Shown in pieces: positions 6,174 through 6,214 of a DNA stretch of 6,214 nucleotides (position 1 is the first letter of the stretch; the number at the start of each line of letters is the position of its first letter). Location: NCBI GenBank assembly GCA_964621645.1, contig CAZUMH010000141.1, forward strand, positions 1 to 6,214. Direction: 5' to 3'. The notes beneath the pieces are model-generated. The model was given only the letters and a program-made list of their open reading frames with translations, was not told the origin of the DNA and did not search any database. The position numbers and the translations under genes were made by a program. The DNA is from CAZUMH01 sp964621645. GTDB lineage: Bacteria > Zhuqueibacterota > QNDG01 > JAGLOF01.

Positions 6174-6214
6174 GTCTTGTCAGCCTGCGGCGTCTTTCAT
6201 ACAGCATCGGTCCC
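6170..6214 (+). CDS. Probable ABC-F ATPase, N-terminal 15 codons only
   Basis: The frame starts at an ATG that overlaps the radical-SAM stop (ATGA), has a strong ribosome binding site, and runs off the right edge. The 15 visible residues, MSLVSLRRLSYSIGP, resemble the opening of Uup-type ABC-F proteins, whose first strand typically reads MSLISL...LS.SFG ahead of the first Walker A. ABC-F proteins are cytoplasmic twin-ATPase proteins that bind the ribosome, some giving resistance to ribosome-targeting antibiotics. No Walker motif falls within the window, so a transporter-type ABC ATPase cannot be excluded. That a gene begins here is much surer than the family name. Confidence 0.5.
   Translation, partial: MSLVSLRRLSYSIGP

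Overview
The window is about 6.2 kb of densely packed bacterial DNA with short intergenic spaces, Shine-Dalgarno sites, GTG starts and overlapping stop/start codons. It comes from a draft or metagenome assembly, because ten Ns interrupt one gene at 2930-2939. Base composition looks close to even. A CxxC-less flavin reductase beside a radical-SAM enzyme, with a complete tex gene, would suit an anaerobic or microaerophilic Gram-negative, perhaps a syntrophic deltaproteobacterium. That lineage is a guess from general resemblance, not something the sequence proves.

Layout: (1) At 1-16 the first five codons of a leftward gene enter from the left edge, with a good ribosome binding site, about 139 nt of leader containing small hairpins, and a consensus-like promoter at 162-190. 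(2) At 232-3528 two leftward genes form an operon. The first is tex, an S1-domain RNA-binding transcription/stress factor, split by the assembly gap. The second is a membrane-anchored family 2 glycosyltransferase whose ATG overlaps the tex stop by one base. (3) A short divergent region (3529-3601) separates them from (4) a rightward operon, 3602 to the right edge. It holds an isochorismatase-fold cysteine hydrolase, a thioredoxin-reductase-like NADP(H)/FAD oxidoreductase without the redox CxxC, an RlmN/Cfr-like radical-SAM protein without the usual N-terminal domain, and the first 15 codons of what looks like an ABC-F ATPase. Every junction in this operon is a 4-base overlap (GTGA, ATGA, ATGA).

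The rightward operon is the most interesting part. The four products are apparently made in step. Two of them, the RlmN-like radical-SAM protein and the putative ABC-F ATPase, belong to superfamilies whose studied members act on RNA or ribosomes. The flavoprotein could supply electrons to the radical-SAM iron-sulphur cluster. The radical-SAM protein keeps the family's C-terminal methyl-carrier-type cysteine but lacks the usual resolving cysteine, so it is probably not an ordinary rRNA methyltransferase. Its substrate, and the role of the hydrolase, are unknown from sequence alone.
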